A stretch of 64,000 nucleotides of DNA from Primulina eburnea (lineage: Eukaryota > Streptophyta > Magnoliopsida > Lamiales > Gesneriaceae): assembly GCF_022965805.1 (NCBI RefSeq), contig NC_133105.1, positions 4,712,001 to 4,776,000 on the forward strand. The letters are read 5' to 3'. Made by a program: the position numbers and the translations under genes. The notes below the pieces were generated by a model. That model worked only from the letters and a program-made list of their open reading frames with translations, made no database searches and was not told where the DNA came from. Shown in pieces: positions 24,087 to 35,603 of this stretch. Every line of letters begins with the position of its first letter. The stretch's first letter is position 1.

Positions 24087-25547
24087 ATGGCAATGGTTAT
24101 GGATCTTGATTTTTCAAATTTTAGCCATTATATTGACATGGCTGCCACGAACACCGTTGATGAGGGTTGCGATGGGAACGGCTGGTCGCCGGTGATCGAC
24201 TGGGAGGAATTTTCCGGTGGACAAGATGACTTCCACAACCTCATTGACTCCATAATGAATGATGAAAATATTGTGATACGTCAATCAAATAGTCCTGACT
24301 TAAATGAAGAGTATTATAATAATTTGTCATCCCCGGAGTGCCACACCCTGATGAGCACTGATGTTGAATCCGGCGGTGGGGCCACGGAGGATTGTAAGGG
24401 GCTGAGGCTCGTCCATCTCCTCATGGCGGCAGCTGAGGCTCTGGCGGGGGTTAACAAATGCCGCGAGTTGGCTAGGGTGATATTGGTTCGGCTCAAGGAG
24501 TTGCTGTCGTCAAATGTTGGCACCAATATGGAGAGGCTGGCATCCTATTTCACCGACGCCTTACAAGGTTTGATCGACGGCGGGAAGTGCTGCGGCGGCC
24601 ACCCATACAAGGAGGAGCACCGCCAGACGGATGTTTTGGCGGCGTTTCAGTTGTTGCAAGACATGTCTCCTTATGTGAAATTCGGACATTTCACTGCAAA
24701 TCAGGCTATTTTGGAAGCTGTGACTCACGATAGAAGGGTTCATATTGTTGACTATGATATAATGGAAGGTATCCAATGGGCCTCACTGATGCAGTCCTTG
24801 GTGTCTAGAAAAGATGGGACACCACCTCCACATCTTCGGATCACGGCCTTATCAAGGGGAGGAGGGGGGCGGCGTTCGTTAGGCAACGTCCAAGACACCG
24901 GCCGACGCCTAACATCCTTTGCAGCGTCCATAGGTCAACCATTCTCATTCCACCAATGTAGGCTGGATGCGACTGAGACATTCAAACCATCCTCCTTAAA
25001 ATTGGTACGGGGAGAAGCCCTTATAATAAATTGCATGTTACACCTACCACATTTTAATTATCGATCCCCCGATTCAATCGCATCATTCTTATCTGGGTCC
25101 AAGACCCTAAACCCACGACTAATCACCCTGGTCGAAGAAGAAATGGGGCCCACAGGAGACGAAGGGTTCGTAGTCCGGTTCATGGACTCATTGCAACAGT
25201 ACTCAGCCATGTGTGACTCACTGGAGGCCGGGTTTCCGATGCAGAGCCGGTCACATGCGTTAGTGGAGAGGGTTTTCTTAGGGCCCCAGATAGCCCGGTC
25301 ATTGGATCGTATTTATCGTGCCCATGGTGATTTCCATGAGTGTTCGTGGGGGAAGTGGTTGGCCGGGACAGGTTCATACCCGATGGACATTAGTTTTTCG
25401 AATTATTGTCAAGCAAAGTTGTTGATAGGATTGTACAATGATGGGTATAGGGTGGAGGAATTGGCAACCAATAAACTTGTTCTAGGATGGAAGTCACGAC
25501 GCCTACTTTCTGCTTCTATTTGGTGTTGTCAAGATAACGATATGTAA
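24087..25547 (+). CDS. NSP2: NSP2-like GRAS transcriptional regulator
   Basis: This is an intronless 486-residue GRAS protein of the NSP2 branch. In legumes NSP2 acts in the nucleus with NSP1 for nodulation signalling; more widely it promotes strigolactone synthesis and arbuscular mycorrhiza under phosphate limitation. The N-terminal signature NGWSPVIDWEEFSGGQDDFH (31-50) is typical of NSP2. GRAS motifs in order: first leucine-rich region from LRLVHLLMAAAEAL (about 107-119); VHID-type motif RRVHIVDYDIMEG (216-228); QDTGRRLTSFAASIGQPFSF; second leucine-rich/PFYRE part with VRGEALIINCMLHLPH; and the terminal SAW part GWKSRRLLSASIW (467-479). The first ATG is taken; ATG at 24102 (MDLDF) is a possible alternative start, close to the family's MDL start. 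Length fits the family (about 500). A miR171h-like target site lies in codons 130-136. A short run of histidines seen in some legume NSP2 proteins is absent. Confidence 0.95.
   Translation: MAMVMDLDFSNFSHYIDMAATNTVDEGCDGNGWSPVIDWEEFSGGQDDFHNLIDSIMNDENIVIRQSNSPDLNEEYYNNLSSPECHTLMSTDVESGGGATEDCKGLRLVHLLMAAAEALAGVNKCRELARVILVRLKELLSSNVGTNMERLASYFTDALQGLIDGGKCCGGHPYKEEHRQTDVLAAFQLLQDMSPYVKFGHFTANQAILEAVTHDRRVHIVDYDIMEGIQWASLMQSLVSRKDGTPPPHLRITALSRGGGGRRSLGNVQDTGRRLTSFAASIGQPFSFHQCRLDATETFKPSSLKLVRGEALIINCMLHLPHFNYRSPDSIASFLSGSKTLNPRLITLVEEEMGPTGDEGFVVRFMDSLQQYSAMCDSLEAGFPMQSRSHALVERVFLGPQIARSLDRIYRAHGDFHECSWGKWLAGTGSYPMDISFSNYCQAKLLIGLYNDGYRVEELATNKLVLGWKSRRLLSASIWCCQDNDM
24475..24495 (+). promoter_or_regulatory. 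miR171h-like target site in the NSP2 message
   Basis: The sequence GGGTGATATTGGTTCGGCTC plus A pairs with the miR171h sequence as I recall it (CGAGCCGAAUCAAUAUCACUC), with two G:U pairs and one mismatch at miRNA base 1. Cleavage of NSP2 mRNA by miR171h is established in Medicago. The site sits in the same conserved RVILVRLKEL coding region. Confidence 0.75.
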
Positions 25548-27040
25548 TTTGTAATCTTGTGTTTTTGTTTATCCATTTCTCCCACTTCTTCTTTCTATCT
25601 TGGTTGATTTTTACTTTCGATCCGTACATACTTCTACAAGCCTTGTACGAGGTTTGTTTTTTTTATTAAAACACACCCGGAGAGGAGAGCCGGCTAACCT
25701 GGCGGGGTGAGATCACTGAGCTACAAACTCGATCTCGTACTAAGTTTGTTTCAAAGCAAGTCTTTTGATCTTATTGTCCTTTTTATATTTCAAACATATT
25801 TCCTCTCTTCTACCCCATAAATTTTCATTTCTCGTAGGATTTATATAATATGAATGTTTCAAATTTCAATCTCTATTCTCTCTCACAATTTGATACGAGA
25901 TTTAACATCTTTAATTCATTATCTACATTCGACTCAAATTTTATGATAATCAGAGAACTTTTTTTTTATATTTATCTTTCAATAAATCATCGGTCCAAAT
26001 ATTGCATAGTTGTACTTGTTTTACAAGTTCACTAACATATTCCACCCTCTAAATAAAAAATATTTCAAATCTTCATTGATTTTAAATAATATACATCTTA
26101 ATCTTTTGAATTCATAGGAAATAAATTTTAGATATTAGAAAGTAAAAAAAAAAAATTACTCCAGCCAAACAGCGAAATGTACAATTTCATGTTTTCCTAG
26201 GATTGATGCAATATTCAGTTCACGACAACAAATTTATTTATGTCGCATATAATTACTCAAAATTAACCTCGTGAAAAAAGACAACGATCATTTCCTACAT
26301 ATTCACAGTAAATAGTAAAATCAATTCATGTCCAGCTCCATTTAAAAAAAAAATCACGTCTTGGAAATTGAGGTGAAGTTACATTATTACCCTTGGACCA
26401 CATCCAACAATATATACATGGGGATTGAGCAATGAGTTAATCGTGCACATATTTACAATAATAAGCAATATATTTGGTATAAAAAGTTAATATTTCATAT
26501 GTAATTCAAATAAAAAAACGGTATCATAAAATTGATTCATGTTATCGTCTCATAAAAATTTTTATGACTGTTGAAATATCTCTCTCTTACTCGTGGATAA
26601 CATAACTAAAACATATTTTTGAGGAGGGTATTACTATAACATGGGAAGATTCCTGGAATGTACCCATCATAAAACATAAATGCCCCAAATTTGATGACAT
26701 TAGGCATCCAAATTAACATATAAAAATTACACATTAAATATTAAAGATACTCCTCCGACTTCATACAAGTTAAAATATTCGTCGCAGCTTTCTTTTCAAT
26801 TTATTATATATTTTTTTAGGGAAATAATAAATTAATAATCTGTCCAAATCACTTCCAATCATCTTGTCACTCAATTATTTATTATAAACCACCCTCTCTA
26901 AATTTAGTTTACAATTAAATTTAAACAAAACCTTCTTCTATTCTTGATTTTGTATTATAACAAACCTTTAATTGCTAATTATTCGTTCAATACTTTTTGA
27001 TACAAATTTTGTTTAACTTATTTTCTATATAAAAACAATA

Positions 27041-27225
27041 CGCAAAACTCTTGTGAGACGAGTCACGAGTCTTCTATTTGAGTTATCATAAAAAAATATT
27101 ACTTTTTATAGCATAATAATTATTTTTATTGTAGACATGAGCATAGTTGACTCATTTGAAAAATAAAGATCTGTGATATCGTCACACATGATCTCACAGA
27201 GGAGACATACTCAAAACAATATTGT
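27041..27225 (+). repeat. Palindrome-ended repeat, copy E (diverged)
   Basis: The ends CTTGTGAGACGAGTCACGAG and GATATCGTCACACATGATCTC are degraded forms of the family palindrome. The inner ATATTACTTTTTATAGCATA block is kept. Confidence 0.7.
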
Positions 27226-28438
27226 TTGAAGCTAAATACTTGTGTAATAAGATGAATCGATTATAGTTATCGGTCCTAATTAGCTACACTTCTAACCATA
27301 ATTAGACTATTCTTTTTCAGAAATTTGGAAGATTTAATTCAAAAAATAATTATATGTTTGATTCAATTATACGACTTTCTACCAAACACCAAAAGTCCGC
27401 AGCTGTGATGAGACAGGGCATCAACATTTTGTCTTACGTCATGGTCATCAATTTGCATTACAATATAGCAAATTTTATTCATTTTTAATTCGGTTATTAA
27501 TTAATTAATTAATTAATCAAATGTTTTTTTTATTTTTGTTGTGTTTACATGCGTCATGTTTCCATCGTATGTTTTTATTTTACTTCAAATTCATGGAGGG
27601 CTCGGCCTTCTTCATTTTCTTTTAAAACCACAACAAATTTTCTTGTTTTTTTTTTGCATGCGACATCATGATTAGTGTAAAATAATTGTCCCCTCTTCCT
27701 CAATTTGTATTAGAATATATTTGCATTTCACTCAACAACAATATCAACTAATGGAGAAGAAATTATGGCCAACGAACCCAGTGTGTGTTTTGTTTTTGAA
27801 AATAGTCGTCTCCTGTAAAAAGAATCGAACAAATCGATGATTGATACCAGATTTTACAGACACTATATATTAGCAAATGAGATAGCTATTTTTTTTTAAA
27901 AAAAAACAACACAGGTAGAACATTTTAAAAAATAGTTCAATCGATGAATCCTAGATGCGATTCCCAAATCTCATTTCTTATTACACTTGAGGATGTCATT
28001 TTCTTAAAAAAAAAAAATAGTTGATTTATTTACTCTTAGGACCATGTGATAGTTAGAATTTAATAGAATCAAGTTCTTCATGGGCCCTAATTACTAAATG
28101 GTACGTTCTCAAAATGTAATGTGTAGGTCTTCTTGATTAATGTATCCAACTCATTTGAAAAGCCCAAGAAGTGTGGTAATGAATATAAATAAATTCTGTT
28201 ATCTTCTCTTAGTTGACAAAAAGATTTTGAATATATTCAAAATTATTTCAGAGATCTTTAAATTCATGGGCTTCAAACTAAAATATTTTTTATGAAATTG
28301 GTTTGAAATTCTTATAGAAAGTTATATAATTTTTTCGTGTTTCTTACATCTATAAATTTAAATTTCTTGATTTGAAATTCAAATTACTTTTTGATGTCCA
28401 AATCTAACCTTGTAATATTTATGTAAGTCAAGTTTATA

Positions 28439-28590
28439 AAGTATGTCTCTTGTGAGACGGTCTCACGAATCTTTATATGTGAGACGGCTCAATCCTACAG
28501 TTATTCACAATAACAAGTAATATTTTTACCTAAATAAGAGATCCATCTAACAAAATACGACCCATGAAATCGTCTCACACAAGTTTTTTC
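28439..28590 (-). repeat. Palindrome-ended repeat, copy F
   Basis: Both palindromic ends are present (TTGTGAGACGGTCTCACGAA; CGTCTCACACAAG). About 30 bases of the middle are missing relative to the other copies. Confidence 0.8.
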
Positions 28591-29001
28591 CAAGTTATAA
28601 CATCAACCTCTGCCATGCTCCATGGTTTTGTTCTTTACTTTTCCATTATTTTTATAATTAATAAAATACAGGAACTTTGTATTTTTGATCGAGTATATTT
28701 GGTTTTTGTAAAATTTGATATTATTTTTATAAAATTCTAATTTTAGTAATTGTGATAATTTTTCATTAAAAATATTGTTATGATGACATCATATATTAGA
28801 ATCACTTAAAAAAAAAACTAAATTATATAAAAATAAAGTATTATACTAAAATTTGACATCATAGAATATCAAATTCCATAATTTTCCTAAAATATAAGAA
28901 AAATTGGTTTAAAGTTAACTACCAAAAAAGAAAAATGTATCAAGATTCCTTCCCCAATAACTTTTCAACCAGTTCGATTCTACAAGGATAGCTCCCCGCT
29001 C

Positions 29002-31351
29002 ATGCTTCATCCCTGCCCTGTCCATCGTGGTTCAATTCATTGCACCTGGACATCGTCCCACAAAATGCTTAGACTCTACACCCTCAAATCCTTCAGTTTT
29101 TGCCAAACATTGTCCACATTCGACGGCTTGAATTTTAAAACTCCTAGAATCTATTGCATTGGCTGCAGCACAAGGCTTTCAGCTATCATGGCTTCCACAA
29201 TATCCACCTCCGTAACTACTGAGCAAGAACCTGTTTCAACTCTGGACGGATCAATCCAGAAACCACCTCCTCTACAGGTGATGCCCATTTCTTTTTTTTT
29301 GTTGGATGGACATCTTTTGATATGGGTTTTTGGTGGACCCTTTTGATTGGCTTGCGCAAGATTCAATTTTTTTTATGCGTTGGCTATGGATTTGCTTTTG
29401 TGTTTTCTGAACCCTAATTATTGGAATGTTGAGTTTGATTGAGTGCCAAAAGTTATAGTTATGGTGGGATACTTTGCAGAGTTCAATTTGGGGAAACGGA
29501 TAGTGATTGGGAAATTGTGATATGAGGCTTTTAGTTGGAATTGGGAAGTCTCGTGATTATCATGAAAGTCTGTCCATAGTTTTTAGCATCCTGAGTGTTA
29601 CAGTATAATGGAATTGCACACCAAAAGGGGAACAGGGGAAGAAAAGACCTACAAAGTACGACAAATATCCATTTTATTGGAGATGCTCATAAATGAATTA
29701 AAAAACGTTGTGTTTCAATGTTGGACTCTCGGAGTGATGAATTAACACGAGTCTATCGCTTTCAGGTCGAATCAATTGTCTTGTTTGGACATCGATTTAG
29801 TACACATTATTTTCCTCATGCTCCATTATTGAACCTCTTTTACTGAGGATGATGGACTTGTGAGGCACCATTAGCCCCTTCCTCATCGTTGTAGCATTCT
29901 TATAGATGTGTGATTGTCTGTTTTCATCAATTTCTGGAACCGACTTTTATTTTTTATCGATTTGCAGGCTATTTTCTGGAAGCATGTTCTACTATCTAAT
30001 TTTAGCTGACTTTTTTCTGTCTCACGATCTTCACTACATGCTCAGAAGATTCAGTTTCCTGTCTGTATTAGGCTATAGTGACTTTTATTGCTACGAAATA
30101 CTGCTGTAAATGAATTTATTGTAACACGATTTTCTGCAAATTAACCTTGATGATATTGGATTCTGTATTTGATATGGCTACCGCCCTTTTTAGGTTGCCA
30201 AGCGCTTGGAGAAGTTCAAAACCACAATTTTTACGCAAATGAGCAGTCTTGCCATCAAGCATGGAGCTATCAACCTTGGACAAGGCTTTCCCAATTTCGA
30301 TGGTCCAGAGTTCGTAAAAGAAGCAGCTATTCAAGCCATTAGGGATGGTAAAAATCAATATGCTCGTGGATATGGAATTCCTGATCTAAATTCAGCCGTG
30401 GCCGAGCGTTTCAAGAAAGATACTGGCCTCGTGGTTGATCCCGAGAAGGAGGTCACCGTCACATCTGGATGCACTGAAGCAATTGCTGCAACAATTTTAG
30501 GCTTGATAAATCCCGGTGACGAAGTTATTCTCTTTGCTCCGTTCTATGATTCCTATGAAGCTACATTATCCATGGCCGGTGCTAAAATAACGTGCGTCAC
30601 ATTACGGCCCCCAGATTTTTCTGTCCCAATCGATGAACTCAGGAAGATTGTTTCGAAAGACACACGAGCCATACTGATGAACACTCCACATAATCCAACG
30701 GGGAAAATGTTCAGTAGAGAAGAACTCGATGCTATTGCCTCCCTTTGCATCGAACATGACATACTGGTATTCTCGGATGAAGTTTACGACAAGTTGGCAT
30801 TCGAAATGGACCACATTTCCATTGCATCGCTTCCCGGTATGTACAACCGGACCATTACCTTAAATTCTCTGGGGAAGACATTCTCACTGACTGGCTGGAA
30901 AATCGGTTGGGCCATAGCTCCCCCACACTTGACCTGGGGAGTGAGGCAGGCACATTCTTTCCTCACTTTCGCTACATCCACCCCAATGCAAAATGCTGCT
31001 GCGACGGCTCTTAGGGCTCCAGAATCTTACTACGAAGAGCTAAGGAGGGATTACATCACCAAGAAAACAATTCTGGTAGAGGGTTTAAAGTCAGTGGGAT
31101 TCACAGTTTTTCCATCAACAGGAACCTACTTCGTGGTGGTGGATCACACCCCTTTTGGGCTCGAGAACGACATTGCCTTTTGCGAGTATCTGATCAAGGA
31201 AGTTGGGGTGGTCGCGATCCCAACGAGCGTGTTTTATCTGAATCCAGAAGATGGAAAGAATCTTGTAAGGTTTACTTTCTGCAAAGATGAAGGGACTCTG
31301 AAAAGCGCCGTGGAGAGGATGAAGGAGAAGCTGGTGAAGAAGAAATCATGA
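29002..31351 (+). CDS. PLP aminotransferase, kynurenine/glutamine transaminase K type
   Basis: Two exons, 29002-29277 and 30194-31351, encode 477 residues of a fold-type I, class I/II aminotransferase. Landmarks: INLGQGFPNFDGPEFV, YARGYGIPDLN, TSGCTEAIAATILG, FAPFYDSY, NTPHNPTGKMF with the conserved NPTG, VFSDEVYD with the Asp that binds the PLP ring nitrogen, and the Schiff-base lysine in NSLGKTFSLTGWKIGW (about Lys320). The carboxylate-binding arginine is in NLVRFTFCKDE near the end. The best match in memory is Arabidopsis At1g77670, annotated as kynurenine-oxoglutarate transaminase 1-like; substrate preference cannot be read from sequence. The first about 65 residues (LYTLKSFSF, KTPRIYCIGCSTRLSA) look like an organelle-targeting presequence, and an in-frame ATG at 29188 (MASTIST) would give a form without it. 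Confidence 0.94.
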
Positions 31352-31836
31352 TTGTGATTCATGGACCGAATAGGTTCTTTCTTTGTCCAACGAAAATTTA
31401 TAATACTTGGTTGGCATTAACTATTAATCATATTATTGCACTTCAACTTCATAGGCTTTGTTTGAATATATGGATTATGGAACTAAGACGAACATCACTT
31501 AAATGTTCAATAAAGATTCTTTGCTCATTAGCATGTCAATTTTTCGTTTCATCCTGGGAAAAATAATTCGTAGATATAGTTAGTAGACTTGGTTCCAACA
31601 CGACGCTGCTCGAAAATATTTTATTTAATTATTTTTTTTTTAAATAAAGTATTTTATGTAATTTTTTTAAAAAATAGTTTTTTTTTTTTTTTTTTTATCT
31701 CCAAATTTTTTAGCTAGTATGTTCCTAAAAAATTTTAGCCATAGAATTCAGCTCAAACGAGAAGTACATAAACTTCATGTTTCTTGGCAAAATTTCAGTC
31801 TTACTAAGGTATACAACTAGGGGGCATATAATTATT

Positions 31837-31996
31837 GAGTATGTTTCTTGTAAGACAGTATCACGAATCCTTATCTGTGAGACGGTCAACCCTACCGATA
31901 TTCACAATAAAAAGTTTTTTTTTTATGGATAACCCAAATAAGATATCCGTCTCACAAAATACGACCTGTGAGACCGTCTCACACAAGTTTTGCCAT
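31837..31996 (-). repeat. Palindrome-ended repeat, copy G
   Basis: The ends TTGTAAGACAGTATCACGAA and GACCGTCTCACACAAGTTTT are present. A short internal deletion is replaced by a T-run. Confidence 0.78.
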
Positions 31997-33115
31997 AATT
32001 TATTAGTCTTTTACGTGTGGTCGATATCAATTTTAGTCTTCTAAATATATTTAGTATAATTAATTTTGGGTCATTTTCATCTAAGTACTAAAGTATTTCG
32101 CCTATGTTTATCTATTCCGGATATGTAAATTAAGAATAATTAAAAATTGATTTCCGGTGATATAATTATTCGGCTAAATTTAATTTCACATATTACACAT
32201 CAATATTTATTATACATAGGAAATAGACAATAATGAATTTAAATTATAAATTATACAATTTTTTTTGTACTTTATAAAAAAAACTAGATTTTAAATATAT
32301 TTTTACAATAGTACATGTTTTTATTAATTATAACTGAAAGCTATCTTTAAATTGAGTACTTCTGGTGGCAAATTCAAATATTTCTAATTTGACAAAGTAT
32401 GTATTTTTTTTATGATAATATAATCCGAAACCTGTTACTTTTTTATGCAAAGTAAGCAAATCCATGAGTTAACAGACTTCGTAAATTAGACAAATCATGT
32501 GTAACAGACTTCGAGTTACTCGAGAAATTATTGACGGAAGAATCAAACCGATTGTTACTGACAAATACTCAACTATTTCACCGTATAAGAAAATATAATT
32601 GATTACTAAATAATTGTTATAGGACTGAAATTAATAATTATCTATATAATTGATTAGAAACATCACATACGTTACATAGGCGTGAGACTAAAAGCGTAAA
32701 TTTGAATATACCCTCCCAATAATGTAAAATCATATTTCAATAAAATATTATAAAATTATCTTATGAAATTCTTGATTTTATATACCAATATGAGCATATG
32801 TTTTTCACGTGATACCCACAAGCCAACTAATTTAAAAAATATTGAAATTAATATTCAAGTGGTTGCGTCATATGTTCATTGGATGAATGGGACATCATAT
32901 TTATGTAGGCCATAAGATTAATTTTGCCAAATATTAAATAATTCAAAGACCATATACAATGTAAGAAAAACATAAAGAAATGGAACTCTGAAAATCTAAT
33001 AAAAGATGACAACTCCATGTGGAAAATTTGATCGAAACCAAAATAATTCAACTCCATGTCTCGCATTCGACAACGGGTATTTTATAATATTGTTATTTGT
33101 TGTTAATGCTAATAT

Positions 33116-33180
33116 CACTACAAGAAAAACACGGATTAGTGACCGACCCGTCTCTACAGCAAAATAGAGACAGATTACGG
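33116..33180 (+). mobile_element. CACTA-type terminal fragment
   Basis: CACTACAAGAAAAAC at 33116-33130 is the classic terminus of plant CACTA elements. It is followed by GTGACCGACCCGTCTCTACA. No partner end was found nearby, so this is a remnant or one end of an undetected element. Confidence 0.5.
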
Positions 33181-33620
33181 TCTAAAAAAACTCTATTAAT
33201 GAGTTAAATCCAACATAAATTGAACTCATATAAAACCATCCCCAGAATGAAATTTATCAATAAATTTAAAATAAAACCCAGAAATTAAACAAAAGAAAAA
33301 CTAAAATTAAAAATAAAAAAAAATAAAAACATGTACTCCAGATAATTGATACGCCTAATAAATACATAATACACAGGAATTCACATGGGGGAGGCAATAA
33401 ATATGTCCCTCTCGTGAAATCCTTTACACTAAATTCAATCAACAAAAAAAATAAATAAAAATTCAGAGTACGTAATATATGGAAATTTTTCCTGTCAATG
33501 TCAGTGTAAGAATAATGCCTTCAAGAAATAAACTGAAGATCATCAAATGAATAAATAAATAATACTGAAAACAAATAATTTGAGGTATATGAACTCCAGT
33601 TCTTGATAATATATTTATGA

Positions 33621-34286
33621 TCAGCAGAAGCTCCATAAACTGATATCGTCATATTCGTACGAATCCTCCATCATCAGCGGATCAAAGAACACCCCATCGA
33701 GCATGTCATTGTACTTCGGAGAATCGAAGTTGTACCAGGAATCCATAGCCATGTAATCGTGATGATCAGATGATGCAGCTAATGAGATGGGGTCATATTC
33801 AATTTGCAGAATATTGGAGTCGTAGTTATTGGAAGAAGATGAAGAAAGTGACGGTGAGGAATTTGAATCATTCGTCGTCGAAGTTGATGAAGTACCGGAG
33901 TGAAAAGAAGAAGATAATAGAGATTGTGGGATCGGGTTTTTAGAGTTTTCGAGAAACGTGGTGTTGGCCGCGGCCGCCGCGATTCGTTGGATGGACTTAG
34001 GGGACATGGCTGAGTTTTCAGGGTTAAGCTTTTGCTGTAAAGCTTTTGAAAGTGGGAAATTTAGGTTTGCGGAAGAGCCCTTGAGGCACAAAAGGGCAGC
34101 ATCGTAGGCTCTGGCCGCAGCTTCTGGTGTAGAATAAGAGCCCAACCAGATTCTTGTCTTCTGATTTGGTGCCCTTATTTCCGAAACATATGATCCCCAA
34201 CTCCTCATTCTGACTCCCTTGTACTTCTTTTTCGACTGAGATTTCGAGTTCTTTGTTGATGAGATCTTGCTTTCTGCCTTCACCAT
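33621..34286 (-). CDS. ERF014: AP2/ERF transcription factor, ERF014-like
   Basis: This single-exon gene of 221 residues has one AP2 domain right after a basic N-terminus (KSQSKKK). The domain spans about residues 21-79: [54 protein letters not shown]. This wording and the C-terminal LWSF motif place it with ERF011-ERF014 of the DREB-side ERFs. The factor should bind DNA in the nucleus. A serine-rich stretch lies in the middle and an acidic, aromatic-rich C-terminus ([37 protein letters not shown]) probably acts in activation. A TATAAATA box lies about 160 bases upstream. Tyr replaces the Trp that I recall in WGSWVSEIRAP of relatives. The exact orthologue number is less certain than the group. 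Confidence 0.9.
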   Translation of the reverse strand: MVKAESKISSTKNSKSQSKKKYKGVRMRSWGSYVSEIRAPNQKTRIWLGSYSTPEAAARAYDAALLCLKGSSANLNFPLSKALQQKLNPENSAMSPKSIQRIAAAAANTTFLENSKNPIPQSLLSSSFHSGTSSTSTTNDSNSSPSLSSSSSNNYDSNILQIEYDPISLAASSDHHDYMAMDSWYNFDSPKYNDMLDGVFFDPLMMEDSYEYDDISLWSFC

Positions 34287-34444
34287 TCTTGAAAAATTAA
34301 GATTGAAGCAATGAAATGCTTTCTTTTTTCAAACTCCTTCTTTGCGATTTTATTTCTGCTGCTGCTGTTTAATTAAATTCTCTGTCTTTCTTGAGAAGGG
34401 CAAATGCTAGTGGTAAGTGATTGTGAAGGAGAGGTCAGAGCTGA

Positions 34445-34452
34445 TATTTATA
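34445..34452 (-). promoter_or_regulatory. TATA box of the ERF014-like gene
   Basis: On the minus strand this reads CTATAAATATC, a consensus plant TATA box, about 160 bases before the ATG at 34286. The sequence after it is CT-rich, as in many plant leaders. Confidence 0.6.
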
Positions 34453-35033
34453 GATGAAGAGTTTTAGAAAATAGAAAGATCCCTTCAGTCAAAACAATAA
34501 TATAATGCTGAAATATATATCATATGTATACTTTATTTTAAGAAAATATATATACAATATAAATATTTAATTTATATCGCAATATTGGCTGACAGATAGT
34601 ATCCAGTAATGTGCTGATTAAAGAATTAGATTTCATTTAGTTCACATGAAAATGACTTCTCTAATCACATTGGTAATTAATTAAGAACACTGTATTTTTT
34701 TTGTTCGTAATGAATTGACGCTCTTTTCTGTTTCACTTTAAGGTTCTGATGATTTAGATCAGTTTAATACTATTTATAATTTTTTTCTTTAATACAAAAC
34801 TTTATATATGTCTTTGATTGAATTGGTTTCGATTCAATCGATCCTTACAAGACCGAAATCAATTTTGTTGCAGTTGATTCAATCACTGATATTAGATATA
34901 TTTATGGCCAATCTAGCCAGGTGAACATAAATTTTCTGTATACAAGATCTTAAGGTTAAATTTTTAGGTCGACCAGTGTGATGAAATACAAGTCAGACAT
35001 GAATATTAACAATATAATTGACCAAACTTTATT

Positions 35034-35038
<5 letters not shown>

Positions 35039-35083
<45 letters not shown>
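35039..35083. repeat. (AT)n microsatellite
   Basis: About 22 uninterrupted AT units in the upstream intergenic DNA of the ERF gene. Confidence 0.95.
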
Positions 35084-35087
<4 letters not shown>

Positions 35088-35518
35088 ACTGAGTATATCT
35101 AATAATAACCTTGAGGTTTACATAATTTGAAACTTGGTTGTGAACCTTGCATATAAAAATATTGGAATATATTGTTTGTAATCTAAATGTGGTTTATAGT
35201 CAATAGCCGGTCTAAAAAAAGATATCGACTTATCCTAGTAGATACTTAAAAATGCGATGCACAGATAAAATCACGTATATATAATATGAAAATTTTGTCT
35301 GCACACATGAAACGTAAACACAAACTAATTTGATAGTGACTAATACATTATTTGAGCGAAAGTATATATATAATTTATTTCTTTAGCAATTTAATGACTA
35401 CTTATGTATTCACCATAAATTATATATTACTCTATAGTTTTAATAATGTTGTTTAGGCGGAAAAGATTGATATTACTTAACTTCTTCTTTTTTCAGAATT
35501 TTTTGATTTTATATACCG

Positions 35519-35603
35519 ATGATGATGATGATATCATTATTATTAGTAATACTACTATTATTATTACTATTATTATTGTTGTTCTTATTATTATTATTAT
35601 TAT
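35519..35603. repeat. ATG/ATT trinucleotide microsatellite
   Basis: GATGATGATGATGATATC is followed by imperfect ATT/ACT/GTT units. Long open frames on both strands here (poly-Leu and poly-Asn) are products of the repeat, not genes. Confidence 0.9.

Larger units (their letters stand above)
25548..29001. other. Intergenic, AT-rich
   Basis: No gene is recognised. It holds two copies of the palindromic repeat (27041-27225 and 28439-28590). A short GC-richer patch at 25675-25735 is of unknown origin. Confidence 0.65.
31352..33620. other. Intergenic between two converging genes
   Basis: No gene is seen. It contains one palindromic repeat copy (31837-31996), poly-T tracts at 31630-31700 and a CACTA-like terminal fragment at 33116-33130. 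Confidence 0.65.
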
